This document shows positions 8,370-16,935 of a stretch of 51,839 bases of DNA, in pieces. This stretch comes from Nitrospira sp. (GTDB lineage Bacteria; Nitrospirota; Nitrospiria; Nitrospirales; Nitrospiraceae): contig JANDJJ010000005.1 of assembly GCA_024330945.1 (NCBI GenBank), forward strand, positions 1-51,839. The letters are read 5' to 3'. Both the position numbers and the translations under genes were made by a program. The notes below the pieces were generated by a model. It worked only from the letters and a program-made list of their open reading frames with translations. It was not told the origin of the DNA and did not search any database. How positions within the stretch are numbered: position 1 is the stretch's first letter; each line of letters begins with the position of its first letter.

Positions 8370-9242
8370 ATGACCGATTCGTCCCGCATACAAAAATTCC
8401 AAAGTCCGCCGGACGTCGTCCTGTATCATGCCGATTGCTCGGATGGATTCGGAGCGGCTTGGGCTATTTGGAAAAAATATCCCAGTGCCCGTTTTCTCGC
8501 GGTCAAGCACGGTGTTCCTCCACCGCCCGATCTCAAAGACCATCGGGTCGTCATTGTCGATTTCAGTTACGCGCCCTCGGTTCTTGACGTGATGGCGAAC
8601 GACGCAAAGGAATTGCTCATCCTGGATCACCACATTACGGCGGAGAAGGCCTTGGAGGGGCGCGCTTATGCATATTTTGATCAGAATAAGTCCGGTGCCG
8701 TGTTGGCCTGGGAATGGGCCCACGGCTCATCTCCGCCGTGGCTGCTTCGATACATCGAAGACAAGGATTTATGGCGATGGGCCTTACCGGCAAGCCGGGA
8801 AATCAACGCGGCGATTGCGTCGCACCCATTCGATTTTCAGGTATGGGACCGTTTTTCCCAATCAACACTTGAACAAGAGGGCCGCGCGATTCTCCGTTAC
8901 GAGCAGGAATTGGTGGGCAAATTGACAGCCCAGGTCGTGATGGTGGAGTTTCAAGGAGACATTGTGCCATCGGTTCACAGTGCGATTTTGACGAGTCAAA
9001 TCGGCGAACGGCTTTCTTCTGACCACCCGTTTTGTCTCATCTGGCACGACCGTGATGGACGGCGCTATTTCAGTCTGCGATCCCGCGCCGGCGGCAGAGA
9101 CGTCGGGGCGATCGCCGCCTCTTTGGGAGGTGGCGGCCACACCCATGCCGCGGGATTCTCCGTCCCGCTTGAACCCGATGGAACCCTCCCCCCCGATCCG
9201 CTGCTGCCACGCCTTGCCGCGACTCAATCCCGCTCTCGCTAA
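8370..9242 (+). CDS. DHH/DHHA1-family phosphoesterase
   Basis: 290 residues. The N-terminal half has YHADCSDGFGAAWA and VIVDFSY followed by the signature LILDHHITAE, the DHH metal centre. The C-terminal DHHA1 domain ends in SLGGGGHTHAAGF, the conserved glycine-rich substrate loop. This arrangement matches short DHH phosphodiesterases that act on oligoribonucleotides (NrnA-like), bisphosphorylated nucleotides or related substrates. Which substrate is used here cannot be told. The TAA stop overlaps the Shine-Dalgarno of the rhomboid gene 12 bases on, so the two are probably coupled. Confidence 0.87.
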   Translation: MTDSSRIQKFQSPPDVVLYHADCSDGFGAAWAIWKKYPSARFLAVKHGVPPPPDLKDHRVVIVDFSYAPSVLDVMANDAKELLILDHHITAEKALEGRAYAYFDQNKSGAVLAWEWAHGSSPPWLLRYIEDKDLWRWALPASREINAAIASHPFDFQVWDRFSQSTLEQEGRAILRYEQELVGKLTAQVVMVEFQGDIVPSVHSAILTSQIGERLSSDHPFCLIWHDRDGRRYFSLRSRAGGRDVGAIAASLGGGGHTHAAGFSVPLEPDGTLPPDPLLPRLAATQSRSR

Positions 9243-9254
9243 GGAGGGGGCGCC

Positions 9255-9965
9255 GTGATCCCTCTTCATGACGACAATCCCACCGAGCGGACTCCTTTCA
9301 TCACCGTTTTACTGATCATCATGTGCGTTGCGATTTTTCTTTATCAGGAATCGCTGCCAGACCGAGCGGGAGAACTGTTTGTGTTTCAATACGGCGCAAT
9401 CCCTGCCGTGATCTTCGGGAGCGCCACGTTCCCGGAGGACTTTTCCGTAGCCGTGCCGGCAAGTCTGACGTTGGTTACCAGCATGTTTCTCCATGGCGGA
9501 TGGATGCATCTGTTGGGCAACATGCTGTATCTCTGGATCTTCGGGAACAACATCGAGGATGCCATGGGACACGTGAGGTACATCGTCTTTTACGTGTTGT
9601 CCGGCATACTCGCGGCGCTGAGCCACGCCCTTATCGATCCTTCCTCGACAATTCCCATGGTGGGGGCAAGCGGAGCCATTTCTGCCGTGCTGGGGGCCTA
9701 TCTGCTGTTGTACCCCCGCGCCCACGTGCTGGTCTGGCTGATGGGACTGGGCATCGCTCGAGTCCCGGCCGGTCTTGTGTTAGGCATGTGGTTTGTCACC
9801 CAATTGGTGAGCGGCGGCATGAGCGTCGGCGCGTCTGGCGGCGGCGTGGCTTTCTTTGCTCACATTGGAGGGTTCGTGGCGGGCATGGCGCTGATCGGGT
9901 TTTTTAAACGGCCCGACGTCCCCTTCTTTTCACCGAGCCGCCCCTACGACAGATGGGAACGATGA
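9255..9965 (+). CDS. Rhomboid-family intramembrane serine protease
   Basis: 236 residues from a GTG preceded by AAGGAGG at good spacing. Six hydrophobic segments are visible. The catalytic serine lies in GASGAIS (S139) and the histidine partner in HIGGFVAG (H203); the HGGWMHLLGNMLYLWIFG loop (residues 80-97) is the family L1/TM2 signature. Rhomboids cleave single-pass membrane proteins within the bilayer. The GTG start after a strong ribosome site and the 12-base gap suggest co-expression with the DHH gene. The 3' end overlaps the convergent purK by 22 bases. Substrates unknown. Confidence 0.9.
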   Translation: MIPLHDDNPTERTPFITVLLIIMCVAIFLYQESLPDRAGELFVFQYGAIPAVIFGSATFPEDFSVAVPASLTLVTSMFLHGGWMHLLGNMLYLWIFGNNIEDAMGHVRYIVFYVLSGILAALSHALIDPSSTIPMVGASGAISAVLGAYLLLYPRAHVLVWLMGLGIARVPAGLVLGMWFVTQLVSGGMSVGASGGGVAFFAHIGGFVAGMALIGFFKRPDVPFFSPSRPYDRWER

Positions 9966-11137
9966 AGCGACCGTTCTTCCGACGGTTCCAATAGGCGCAT
10001 GAGCCGATCGGCTCGCTCGACGGTTTCTTCGGCGCGTTCGGCAAGAAAGGTGACGTGTCCCATTTTCCTCCCTGGACGCACAACCCGTTTCCCATATAGA
10101 TGTAGCACCGCTCCCGGGATGGAGGTCAGCTCCCGGTACTGCGGTCCAGTTGCCACAATTTGCGCCTCGGCGCCAAGCAGGTTGACCATTGCAGCCGGAC
10201 AGAGCAGGCGGATTTCTCCCAACGGCAACCCGCAAAGAGCACGAACTTGCTGTTCAAACTGCGAGACGGTACAGGCATCCAGGGTGTAGTGACCTGAGTT
10301 ATGGGGGCGCGGAGCGATTTCATTGATAAGAAGCCCGTCAGCCGTTTCAAAAAATTCGACGCAAAAGACGCCGATTCCGTTCAACTTCTCGACCGCTTGC
10401 CGAGCAAGGAACGCGACGGTCCGTTCGGTATCGAGCGGGAGGCAGGAGGGAACGCGCGTCAGACGCAGGATTCCGCCTTCATGCAGATTGTGGACGGCAG
10501 GGTATGTGCGACATTCGCCGTCGTGCCCCCGAACAACGAGGACCGATATCTCTCGCTTAAATGTCACCAACCGCTCGAGAATCCACTTGGAGCAAGAGGG
10601 TTTTGCTTGTTGCAATTCATGGGCAACCCTCTCGATTTCGGCCGGCTGACGGATGATCCACTGCCCTTTTCCATCATAACCGGACCTCACGGTTTTGCAG
10701 ACGGCCGGAAGACCGATCTGCTTCGTCGCTTCGGCCAGGTGCGTCGGCGAATTCAGAGCGACAAAAGCCGGAACAGGCAGAGAAACGGCCGAAAGGAACT
10801 GTTTTTGTGCCATTCGGTCTTGAATGGTGCGGAGGACTGCCGACGACGGCCTGACCGGGTGGCATTGCTCGAACCGCTCACATAGTTCGGCTGGGACATT
10901 TTCCCACTCGAACGTGATCGCGTGGACAAAACGGGAAAAGGCCTCAAAGCTCTGAGGATCCGAGAACGAGGAAATGAACGATCGATCCGCGCTAGCATGA
11001 GCCGGCGCATCGGGATCGGGATCCCACACGGCGACGCGATAGCCCATTCGCCTCGCCGCTCCGGCGAACATCGCTCCCAACTGCCCGCCGCCTAATACGC
11101 CGAGAACCGAGCCTGGTTCGAGAATCGCCTGTGTCAT
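9944..11137 (-). CDS. purK: 5-(carboxyamino)imidazole ribonucleotide synthase (PurK)
   Basis: 397 residues with ATP-grasp architecture. The N-terminal LGVLGGGQLGAMFAGAARRMG is the PurK-type nucleotide-binding loop; TFEWENVPAE, VCKTVRSGYDGKGQW and EIAPRPHNSGHYT are hallmark PurK motifs. It carboxylates aminoimidazole ribonucleotide with ATP and bicarbonate to N5-CAIR, which PurE then rearranges. purE lies immediately upstream, with a 9-base gap between the purE stop and this ATG, so the pair is an operon. It converges on and slightly overlaps the rhomboid gene. No strong Shine-Dalgarno is seen at the ATG, consistent with coupling to purE. Confidence 0.95.
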   Translation of the reverse strand: MTQAILEPGSVLGVLGGGQLGAMFAGAARRMGYRVAVWDPDPDAPAHASADRSFISSFSDPQSFEAFSRFVHAITFEWENVPAELCERFEQCHPVRPSSAVLRTIQDRMAQKQFLSAVSLPVPAFVALNSPTHLAEATKQIGLPAVCKTVRSGYDGKGQWIIRQPAEIERVAHELQQAKPSCSKWILERLVTFKREISVLVVRGHDGECRTYPAVHNLHEGGILRLTRVPSCLPLDTERTVAFLARQAVEKLNGIGVFCVEFFETADGLLINEIAPRPHNSGHYTLDACTVSQFEQQVRALCGLPLGEIRLLCPAAMVNLLGAEAQIVATGPQYRELTSIPGAVLHLYGKRVVRPGRKMGHVTFLAERAEETVERADRLMRLLEPSEERSLHRSHLS

Positions 11138-11146
11138 GCGGAATAA

Positions 11147-11656
11147 TCATCCACGGTGAGTGGCGGACGTGAATGCCTTGATTCCACCGGCCTCCGGAGA
11201 ATTGAGCACAGCCTCGGTCTGCCGATGCCGATACTGCTTGACACGCTCGGCAATGTCCGAGTATCGTCCGGCAAGAATCTGTGCCGCGAGCAATCCCGCG
11301 TTTTCACCCCCCCCAATCGCCACCGTCGCGACGGGAACTCCTTTTGGCATCTGAACAATGGACAACAAGGAATCCAAACCGCGTAGATTCTCAGTTGGAA
11401 TCGGCACACCAATGACGGGGAGATGGGTTTTGGCGGCGACCATCCCCGGAAGATGAGCCGCCCCTCCGGCACCGGCGATAATCACCTCAATGCCACGATC
11501 GGCGGCCGAGGCGGCATATTCGAATAATCGATCCGGAGTGCGGTGAGCCGAAACCACCAGCAGCTCATAGGGAATGCGCAATTCGGCCAAGATAGCACCG
11601 GCTTTTTCGAGGATCGGGAAGTCAGACTTGCTCCCTCCCAACACCCCGACGATCAT
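11147..11656 (-). CDS. purE: N5-CAIR mutase (PurE class I)
   Basis: 169 residues from the ATG at 11656, the usual PurE length. [26 protein letters not shown] and [18 protein letters not shown] are the substrate-binding motifs, including the catalytic histidine of SAHRTP, and [21 protein letters not shown] is typical of class I PurE. The enzyme moves the carboxyl group of N5-CAIR to make CAIR. The frame stays open to another ATG at 11746, adding 30 arginine- and histidine-rich residues with no family counterpart, so the shorter form is preferred, although neither ATG has a clear Shine-Dalgarno. It is followed by purK. Confidence 0.93.
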   Translation of the reverse strand: MIVGVLGGSKSDFPILEKAGAILAELRIPYELLVVSAHRTPDRLFEYAASAADRGIEVIIAGAGGAAHLPGMVAAKTHLPVIGVPIPTENLRGLDSLLSIVQMPKGVPVATVAIGGGENAGLLAAQILAGRYSDIAERVKQYRHRQTEAVLNSPEAGGIKAFTSATHRG

Positions 11657-12011
11657 CCGGTGATGAGTGGCGGAGGGATTATGCCGATACGAGTGGGCCG
11701 ACCGTCCCCGTTCTGCCACACTTTTTTTGTTCTCTCTGTGTTTCATTCAATGGAGGTGCCGCATCCGGCAGAGATATTTCCTCCTTTTGGAGGTATCAGT
11801 GTTGGGGAACCTACCTTAGCGAATCTTTTATGGAAGGATCAAGCGTTTAGAGACGACATCTTGACTCCCCTTCGTGGAGGACAGACAGCGCAAGAGAGGC
11901 TCTCGTTGACAATTTCCTGGTTTCGCAGCTTTGCAAAGCAGATGGCAGATAAACCATTCTATCGTCTCCATTGTTTGGGCTTTTCGAGTGGAAGACCGGA
12001 AAGAGTGGGAT
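11657..12011. other. Intergenic region upstream of purE, no gene seen
   Basis: About 350 bases between the purE start and the hairpins after the secretion operon. Small open frames occur on both strands but none has a ribosome site, a domain or sensible composition. A CATAAT on the minus strand (11678-11683) could be a purE -10 box, without a good -35. Confidence 0.4.
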
Positions 12012-12041
12012 GCCGGGGAAACCATCCACGGTTTCCCCGGC
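12012..12041 (-). terminator. Strong 12-bp stem-loop downstream of the HlyD gene
   Basis: GCCGGGGAAACC at 12012-12023 pairs perfectly with GGTTTCCCCGGC at 12030-12041 around a 6-base loop. It lies about 60 bases after the HlyD stop. No clear U-run follows on the minus strand, so it may be an RNA 3'-end stabiliser or U-independent terminator. Confidence 0.5.
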
Positions 12042-12060
12042 AAATGTGACGGTAGGAAAG

Positions 12061-12091
12061 AGGAGGGGGATCGTCGTTTTCTCCCCCTCCT
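12061..12091 (-). terminator. 10-bp stem-loop next to the HlyD stop
   Basis: AGGAGGGGGA at 12061-12070 pairs with TCCCCCTCCT at 12082-12091, with an 11-base loop. It begins 8 bases after the HlyD stop in the direction of transcription and is followed by CTCTTTCC. With the second hairpin at 12012-12041 it forms a tandem end structure for the operon. Confidence 0.45.
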
Positions 12092-12098
12092 AGCGCGA

Positions 12099-13541
12099 TC
12101 ACTTAATCGCCTGTCCAGCCGTTCTCGGCATAAACATCTCAAAGATACTAGGTTCGCGCTCGGTATAATCAGGCGGGAAGAAGTTAAACCGCCGCCATAA
12201 TTCATACCACAGCGGAACGCGATTCAAAATCACCCAACCCAAGACCTTTGTCCCTTGCCGGACCCGCGACTGGTCTGGCCATGGCTGACCGTCTTCGGGG
12301 TCCGGCACCACCCAGAATCTAAAGTTGCCTTTCCCATCATCGATCTGATCGACGACCTTGATGATACCGGTCCTGGTGCCTGCCATCAATTCCGGCCATG
12401 CCGGCAATGGAATCGCCGGAACTCCAAAGAAGAGAATTTTCACCTTTCGTCCCGGTACCAAGAGCGGGGCATCCAACCCCTCGGCGACCATTTCGATCGC
12501 GACGTCCCCGGCTTTTGGAGACAGCGTGACGAGCGTTTCTCCCTGTTTGACGGTTTCCATGATCCCGATTCTCGCCTGCCGAACGACCGTTCCATCCATC
12601 GTTGCGTAGATCTTGGCTGCATCGATACGTTGCTGGTTGTTTTGCAAACGAACCGTGACGTCAGCCAGTTCGTCGGCCGCTTTTGAGGCAGCAGCCACTG
12701 CTTGGTCGCGAGCCGCTTCCGCCTCTATCAACCGCTGCCACACCTCAGCGGAGACCTGATCTCGGCCGAATGCCAACGCCGACCTTGCTTGCTCAGCGGC
12801 CTTCAGATTGGCCTGCGCAGCTTGCAAGGCGGCCTGTGCCGTCACCTCAGCTTGAATCGTCAACTCGAGCTCCCGTTGGGAAACCAACCCGTCCTTGACG
12901 AGCTGTCGGTGCCGATCAACGTTGAGCAGTGCGGTGGTCAAATCGATCTTGGCTGCCTCAAGCTTTTGTTGCGCCTCGCGCACCCTATTTTCCGCCTCGA
13001 CCACCCTTGCGTCAGCCGATGGGACCGCCGCCTTTACTAAGTTCCTCATTTCTCCAATCCGCTTATTTAACTGCTCAGCCCTAGCCAAAGCTGCCTGCCG
13101 CTGTTGTTGCAGCGCGAGCTTCCGCTGCTCTAACAGGGAAATAAGTTCCGGTGCCATAAAATTTGGGTCATAGTCTTCAAGCTCAGCGATGAGATCGCCT
13201 TTCTTGACCGGCATACCCTCATAAACATGCCACGCCTTCAATCGACCAGTGATACGAGACTCGATGTTTTGCGGTCGTTCATATGGCGTGTACGCCGAGA
13301 CTTTCCCCGTGGCGCTGATCGTCTGTGTCCACGGGACAAACTCGACGATAATCAGTATGAGAAGCAGAATGGTTAACGTTACCCGCGATGAGCCGAGCAA
13401 GCTTCTAGGCACTTTCACAGCCTGCCATGATGACATGCTGGCCACACTGCCCATCATGTCGATATCAGCAGCCGCAATCCCCGGACCCGGTTGTGATACC
13501 ACGAGCGCTCTTTCTTCCGAATTACCTTGTTGGCGAGCCAT
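12099..13541 (-). CDS. HlyD-family periplasmic adaptor (membrane fusion protein)
   Basis: 480 residues; GGGAGG lies five bases before the ATG. One N-terminal membrane helix (about residues 54-70, LTILLLILIIVEFVPW) follows a cytoplasmic tail. Then come a split lipoyl/barrel-sandwich domain (GKVSAYTPYERPQNIESRITGR region and the later ATMDGTVVRQARIGIMETVKQGE half) and a long alanine- and glutamine-rich coiled-coil hairpin at about 145-310. Such adaptors bridge an inner-membrane exporter to a TolC channel. It is the last gene of the operon tolC-tolC-ABC-hlyD, 39 bases after the ABC gene. An extended C-terminal part (YTEREPSIFEMFMPR) is not typical of HlyD. The export substrate is unknown. Confidence 0.88.
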   Translation of the reverse strand: MARQQGNSEERALVVSQPGPGIAAADIDMMGSVASMSSWQAVKVPRSLLGSSRVTLTILLLILIIVEFVPWTQTISATGKVSAYTPYERPQNIESRITGRLKAWHVYEGMPVKKGDLIAELEDYDPNFMAPELISLLEQRKLALQQQRQAALARAEQLNKRIGEMRNLVKAAVPSADARVVEAENRVREAQQKLEAAKIDLTTALLNVDRHRQLVKDGLVSQRELELTIQAEVTAQAALQAAQANLKAAEQARSALAFGRDQVSAEVWQRLIEAEAARDQAVAAASKAADELADVTVRLQNNQQRIDAAKIYATMDGTVVRQARIGIMETVKQGETLVTLSPKAGDVAIEMVAEGLDAPLLVPGRKVKILFFGVPAIPLPAWPELMAGTRTGIIKVVDQIDDGKGNFRFWVVPDPEDGQPWPDQSRVRQGTKVLGWVILNRVPLWYELWRRFNFFPPDYTEREPSIFEMFMPRTAGQAIK

Positions 13542-13580
13542 GGAGCCTCCCTTGATTCGCTGTTACATGACAAAAGTCAG

Positions 13581-15257
13581 TTACATATGGGCATGATGCA
13601 GCATCACACGGCGATCAGCATGATCCGTCAAATTGGGATCAGTGGATACAAAAATCACCGACCAAGGCTCTTCTTTCGCACAGAGCCGACGCAAGATTCT
13701 CTCCCGTAGCGACGGTTCGAGACTGTGAATGAGCCCGTCGAAAATCAGGACTTGAGGCCGACCAAGAATAGCCCTGGCAAGAAGGATTTGAACGGCATGA
13801 CTCGGCGAGATGGCTTCACCCAGTTCCGAGATATCCGATTTGATGCCTTGAGGAAGAACATCGATATCTTCTTCGAGTTCCGTGAAACGGAGCGCCCATA
13901 TAATGTCATCGTACGTCACGTAGGATCGTCCGAGCACAATGTTGTCTTCGATCGTCCCCTTCAGCAGAGAAAGCTGAGAATCGATCATGACGCTCCGACA
14001 TTGGCTGAGGACAGTAGGATCGATGTATCGCAAATCAACCCCATTATATTGGATAACGCCGCTGGTCGGCGCTTCCAACCCGCCCAACACCCTGGCCAAC
14101 GCCGTTTTTGCCGTGGTGGTACGAGCATAGATCCCAAGCTTTTCTCCCGGAGCAACGTCCAAATTGAAACTATCGAACACGGGCGCTCCGTCGTGGACCA
14201 GTCCCACGCTTTTACAGGTAACACGAATTCCCTCATTCAGATGCGAGGGCAATGCGACTGTCGAGGCAGTGGGGAGCGGATCCCTCTGAAGCGAGAAGAA
14301 ATCGCTTAGTTCCATGACGGCCGTAAAGAAATAATACACGTGGCCCATATTTTTGATCAGTGAGTCAAAATTCAGCACTAACGCGCCAACCACCACTTCG
14401 GCCGCCACTAACTGACCGAGCGTCATTTGCCCCTGCGCCATCAGCCATCCGGCGAGCGCCAACGCACCGGCCTGCGCGACCGCCTGTCCGGAGACGGAAC
14501 CGATATACTGACGCAACAACACGCGAATTCTGGCCTTTCGAGTCTCGGTGTAGCGGTTAACAAGCTGGTCGGTCTTCTGCATGATCCATGCGGAACTGTC
14601 CGTGGCCTTCAACTGCAAGACATTGCGCGAAATATCTTGCATCCAATCGAAGACTTCGTACTTGGCTTCGGCCATATCCATTGTGGTCCGCAACGCGCCA
14701 CGGGAAAGAACAAAAAAGGTGATGGCAAAGCCGACCATCAGCAGCATGTCGTACACAAGAAAATAGGGGTGATAAATCACCAGCAGGACCATGCCCACCG
14801 TGCCGCCCACGACGACATTCACCAAGTCGATGAGGAGCGTGGACAAGGCACGCTGCATGAACACGATCTCAATAAAGCGATTGGCCGCTTCCGGCCTAAA
14901 ACCTTGGAAGCGATAACGCGGCAGCTGTTGAGCCATGGCAATGGCCACCCGAGCAAAGATCCGCCGCTGCACGATTTCAACCGCATAGAAGTGAAACGTC
15001 TTAAACATGCCGACGAATAGCAAGACCGCCAGCATGATACCGGTCAAGGTCCAGATCATGACGGGCTGAACGGCATAGGAGAAGGTGCTGACGAGTTCTT
15101 GAACCGTTAAGGGGACGATAAGGGAGAACAATCCGATCGCGAGAGCATAGGCCAGGATGACGGTGAGCAATTTTTTCTCGACACGCGACCCTACAGAGAG
15201 CTGTCTCATCAGCGCTTGAAACAAGTTCGGATAGCTTGAACCGTAAGGCTCTTTCAT
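13581..15257 (-). CDS. ABC exporter with degenerate nucleotide-binding domain
   Basis: 558 residues from the ATG at 15257 (AGGGGG five bases upstream; an in-frame GTG at 15263 overlaps that site). Residues 30-320 form a six-helix exporter domain; 335-558 align along their length with an ABC ATPase, but the motifs are lost: Walker A reads ARTTTAKT (378-385; all three glycines replaced, lysine kept), the signature reads ISPSH instead of LSGGQ, Walker B is VLIFDG with glycine in place of the catalytic glutamate, and the switch histidine of the AHR motif is replaced (VSTDPN). Fold-defining stretches such as GTIEDNIVLG, LLARAILGRPQVLIFD and DHADRRVML remain, so this is not a frameshift effect. By family it should power type I secretion with the adjacent HlyD and TolC proteins; by sequence it probably cannot hydrolyse ATP by itself. 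No peptidase C39 domain is present. Confidence 0.85.
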   Translation of the reverse strand: MKEPYGSSYPNLFQALMRQLSVGSRVEKKLLTVILAYALAIGLFSLIVPLTVQELVSTFSYAVQPVMIWTLTGIMLAVLLFVGMFKTFHFYAVEIVQRRIFARVAIAMAQQLPRYRFQGFRPEAANRFIEIVFMQRALSTLLIDLVNVVVGGTVGMVLLVIYHPYFLVYDMLLMVGFAITFFVLSRGALRTTMDMAEAKYEVFDWMQDISRNVLQLKATDSSAWIMQKTDQLVNRYTETRKARIRVLLRQYIGSVSGQAVAQAGALALAGWLMAQGQMTLGQLVAAEVVVGALVLNFDSLIKNMGHVYYFFTAVMELSDFFSLQRDPLPTASTVALPSHLNEGIRVTCKSVGLVHDGAPVFDSFNLDVAPGEKLGIYARTTTAKTALARVLGGLEAPTSGVIQYNGVDLRYIDPTVLSQCRSVMIDSQLSLLKGTIEDNIVLGRSYVTYDDIIWALRFTELEEDIDVLPQGIKSDISELGEAISPSHAVQILLARAILGRPQVLIFDGLIHSLEPSLRERILRRLCAKEEPWSVIFVSTDPNLTDHADRRVMLHHAHM

Positions 15258-15311
15258 GAACACCCCCTGTGATTTAAAAATGAGGGATCGGCCTTTACCC
15301 TCACAAACTCC

Positions 15312-16910
15312 TTAATCACGCCCCTGCAGCTTTCGGCCTGACAAACCGGCCGCGGTGGCAGGATCACCGTACTTTGCCAAAATATTATGGGGCACAGGCT
15401 TCGACAGCGCTCCCTTGGCCCACAAATAGCCGCCCCGTGCCAGGTCATAATCATATTGCGCTTGATACAGCTCGTAGGCAGCCTCGACGGCGTTTCGCTC
15501 CCGTAGATTCACGAACAAGAGACTGGTGATACCCATGTCAAATCGTTTCTGCTCACCAGCCAATAGGGTTTGCGCCAATTGATACGCTTCCTTAGCAGCC
15601 CTCACGCGGTCCCTAGCCCGCACGATGGCGGATACCCAATTATCAACGTCGAGGCTGACTTTTTGCTCGGCATTCCACAGGTCATACGTCAGTCGTTCTT
15701 GCTCGGCCTCTGCATGGGCCACCTTGCCACGGGCTTCTCGGTTGAACAACGGCATGCTGAGTACGGTTCCTACCCGGTAGCCGAATCCTCCAATCCAATA
15801 GATACCGCCGGTCGATCGTCCTCCTTCCAAAGTCAGCTTGGGAAGCAGTTTGTTCTTGGCCAGTTTGAGATCAATGTTATTCATCCTGACATCGATTGCC
15901 AGTTTCCGCACTTCCGGCCGATCTTCCTTGGCGGACACTTTCGCCTCGACGATTTCGTCTTCGGTCGGCAAGGGTGTTTCCCCCCCAAACTCCGGCGCCC
16001 ACTCGGGGAGAGGCGTGATTGGTTCCTCCTTCTCCCAAAGGAATAAAGACAGTTTGTACTGTTCATATTCCAATTTTCGCTGAGCGGCAATGGCGGCCTC
16101 TCGGCGCCGCTGGACCTCTTGACCGGCTTCCACCACATCCAGTGGCGAGACCAATCCCGCCTTGGCTTGTCCTTCAATGAAAACCAGCCGATCCTCTGCG
16201 ACCCGCAACGCCTGTTTTTGAACATCAGCCTGCTTCACCGCAAGCTGCCAGTCCCAGTACTGAACGGCCCCGGCCAAAAAGAGATCCTGCCGCGTTTGAG
16301 CTACTTTCACCTCGGCCAGCGGCCCCGCGAGCTCGGCCTGCTGAAATTCGGCAAACTCGTCATTGATCATAAAGCCGCGCAGGAGATTGAGTTCTCCGCC
16401 AAAGATGGCCATTTGATTTGGATAAAAAAGTTCGAGATCCTCAGGGAACGCCACCGGCCCCCCTAATGGGGAGCGAAGGATCGCTCCTGAGCTCGAGATG
16501 GTCGCACGATCTCCAAAACCGTGACGGATACCGCCGAAAATATTGAACCCATAGGGGTGCCCAATCTTGAGCATAGTATCGCTATAACCAGCCACCAAGG
16601 TATTCGGCACGCCTTGCGCGTTCGTCAGATTCCACGTTTGGTAGCGGTCAACCTCGACCTCGTTCTTTAACTTCGGCTCCCAGGCCCCCAACGCTTTCAG
16701 GACCTTTGCTCGAGCCTGCGCCCGCTCCAATCCAGTTGCGCGGATCAGCGGGTGGGCCAACTCAATTCTGGCCAGCACCTCTTCAATGGTCAGCGGAGCG
16801 GTTCGCATCGAAGCCTGTCCTGATAACCCCATGACCGTTGTGGCCTCAGCCAGGACGGTCACTGGTATCCAGATCAACGAGACTAACAACGCTACCAACA
16901 AAGCGATCAC
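15312..16910 (-). CDS. TolC-family outer-membrane efflux protein (copy 2)
   Basis: 532 residues from a GTG preceded by AAAGGAG at 9 bases. A hydrophobic signal sequence (IALLVALLVSLIWIPVTVLA) is followed by TAPLTIEEVLARIELAHPLI, the usual start of the outer-membrane factor domain, and two long helical repeats (LAGPLAEVKVAQTRQDL, GLVSPLDVVEAGQEVQRRREAA, and in the second half SLDVDNWVSAIVRARDRVRAAKEAYQLAQ). These proteins trimerise into an outer-membrane channel with a periplasmic tunnel. It is a tandem paralogue of the gene just upstream, 25 bases away, with long stretches of nearly identical protein. The ABC gene follows after about 50 bases. Confidence 0.9.
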   Translation of the reverse strand: MIALLVALLVSLIWIPVTVLAEATTVMGLSGQASMRTAPLTIEEVLARIELAHPLIRATGLERAQARAKVLKALGAWEPKLKNEVEVDRYQTWNLTNAQGVPNTLVAGYSDTMLKIGHPYGFNIFGGIRHGFGDRATISSSGAILRSPLGGPVAFPEDLELFYPNQMAIFGGELNLLRGFMINDEFAEFQQAELAGPLAEVKVAQTRQDLFLAGAVQYWDWQLAVKQADVQKQALRVAEDRLVFIEGQAKAGLVSPLDVVEAGQEVQRRREAAIAAQRKLEYEQYKLSLFLWEKEEPITPLPEWAPEFGGETPLPTEDEIVEAKVSAKEDRPEVRKLAIDVRMNNIDLKLAKNKLLPKLTLEGGRSTGGIYWIGGFGYRVGTVLSMPLFNREARGKVAHAEAEQERLTYDLWNAEQKVSLDVDNWVSAIVRARDRVRAAKEAYQLAQTLLAGEQKRFDMGITSLLFVNLRERNAVEAAYELYQAQYDYDLARGGYLWAKGALSKPVPHNILAKYGDPATAAGLSGRKLQGRD

Positions 16911-16935
16911 GAAAGGATACTCCTTTGTTGTCGAA

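Noticed and set aside
11657-11746. 30-residue N-terminal extension of PurE
   Set aside because: Arginine/histidine-rich, no family counterpart and no ribosome site at the upstream ATG.
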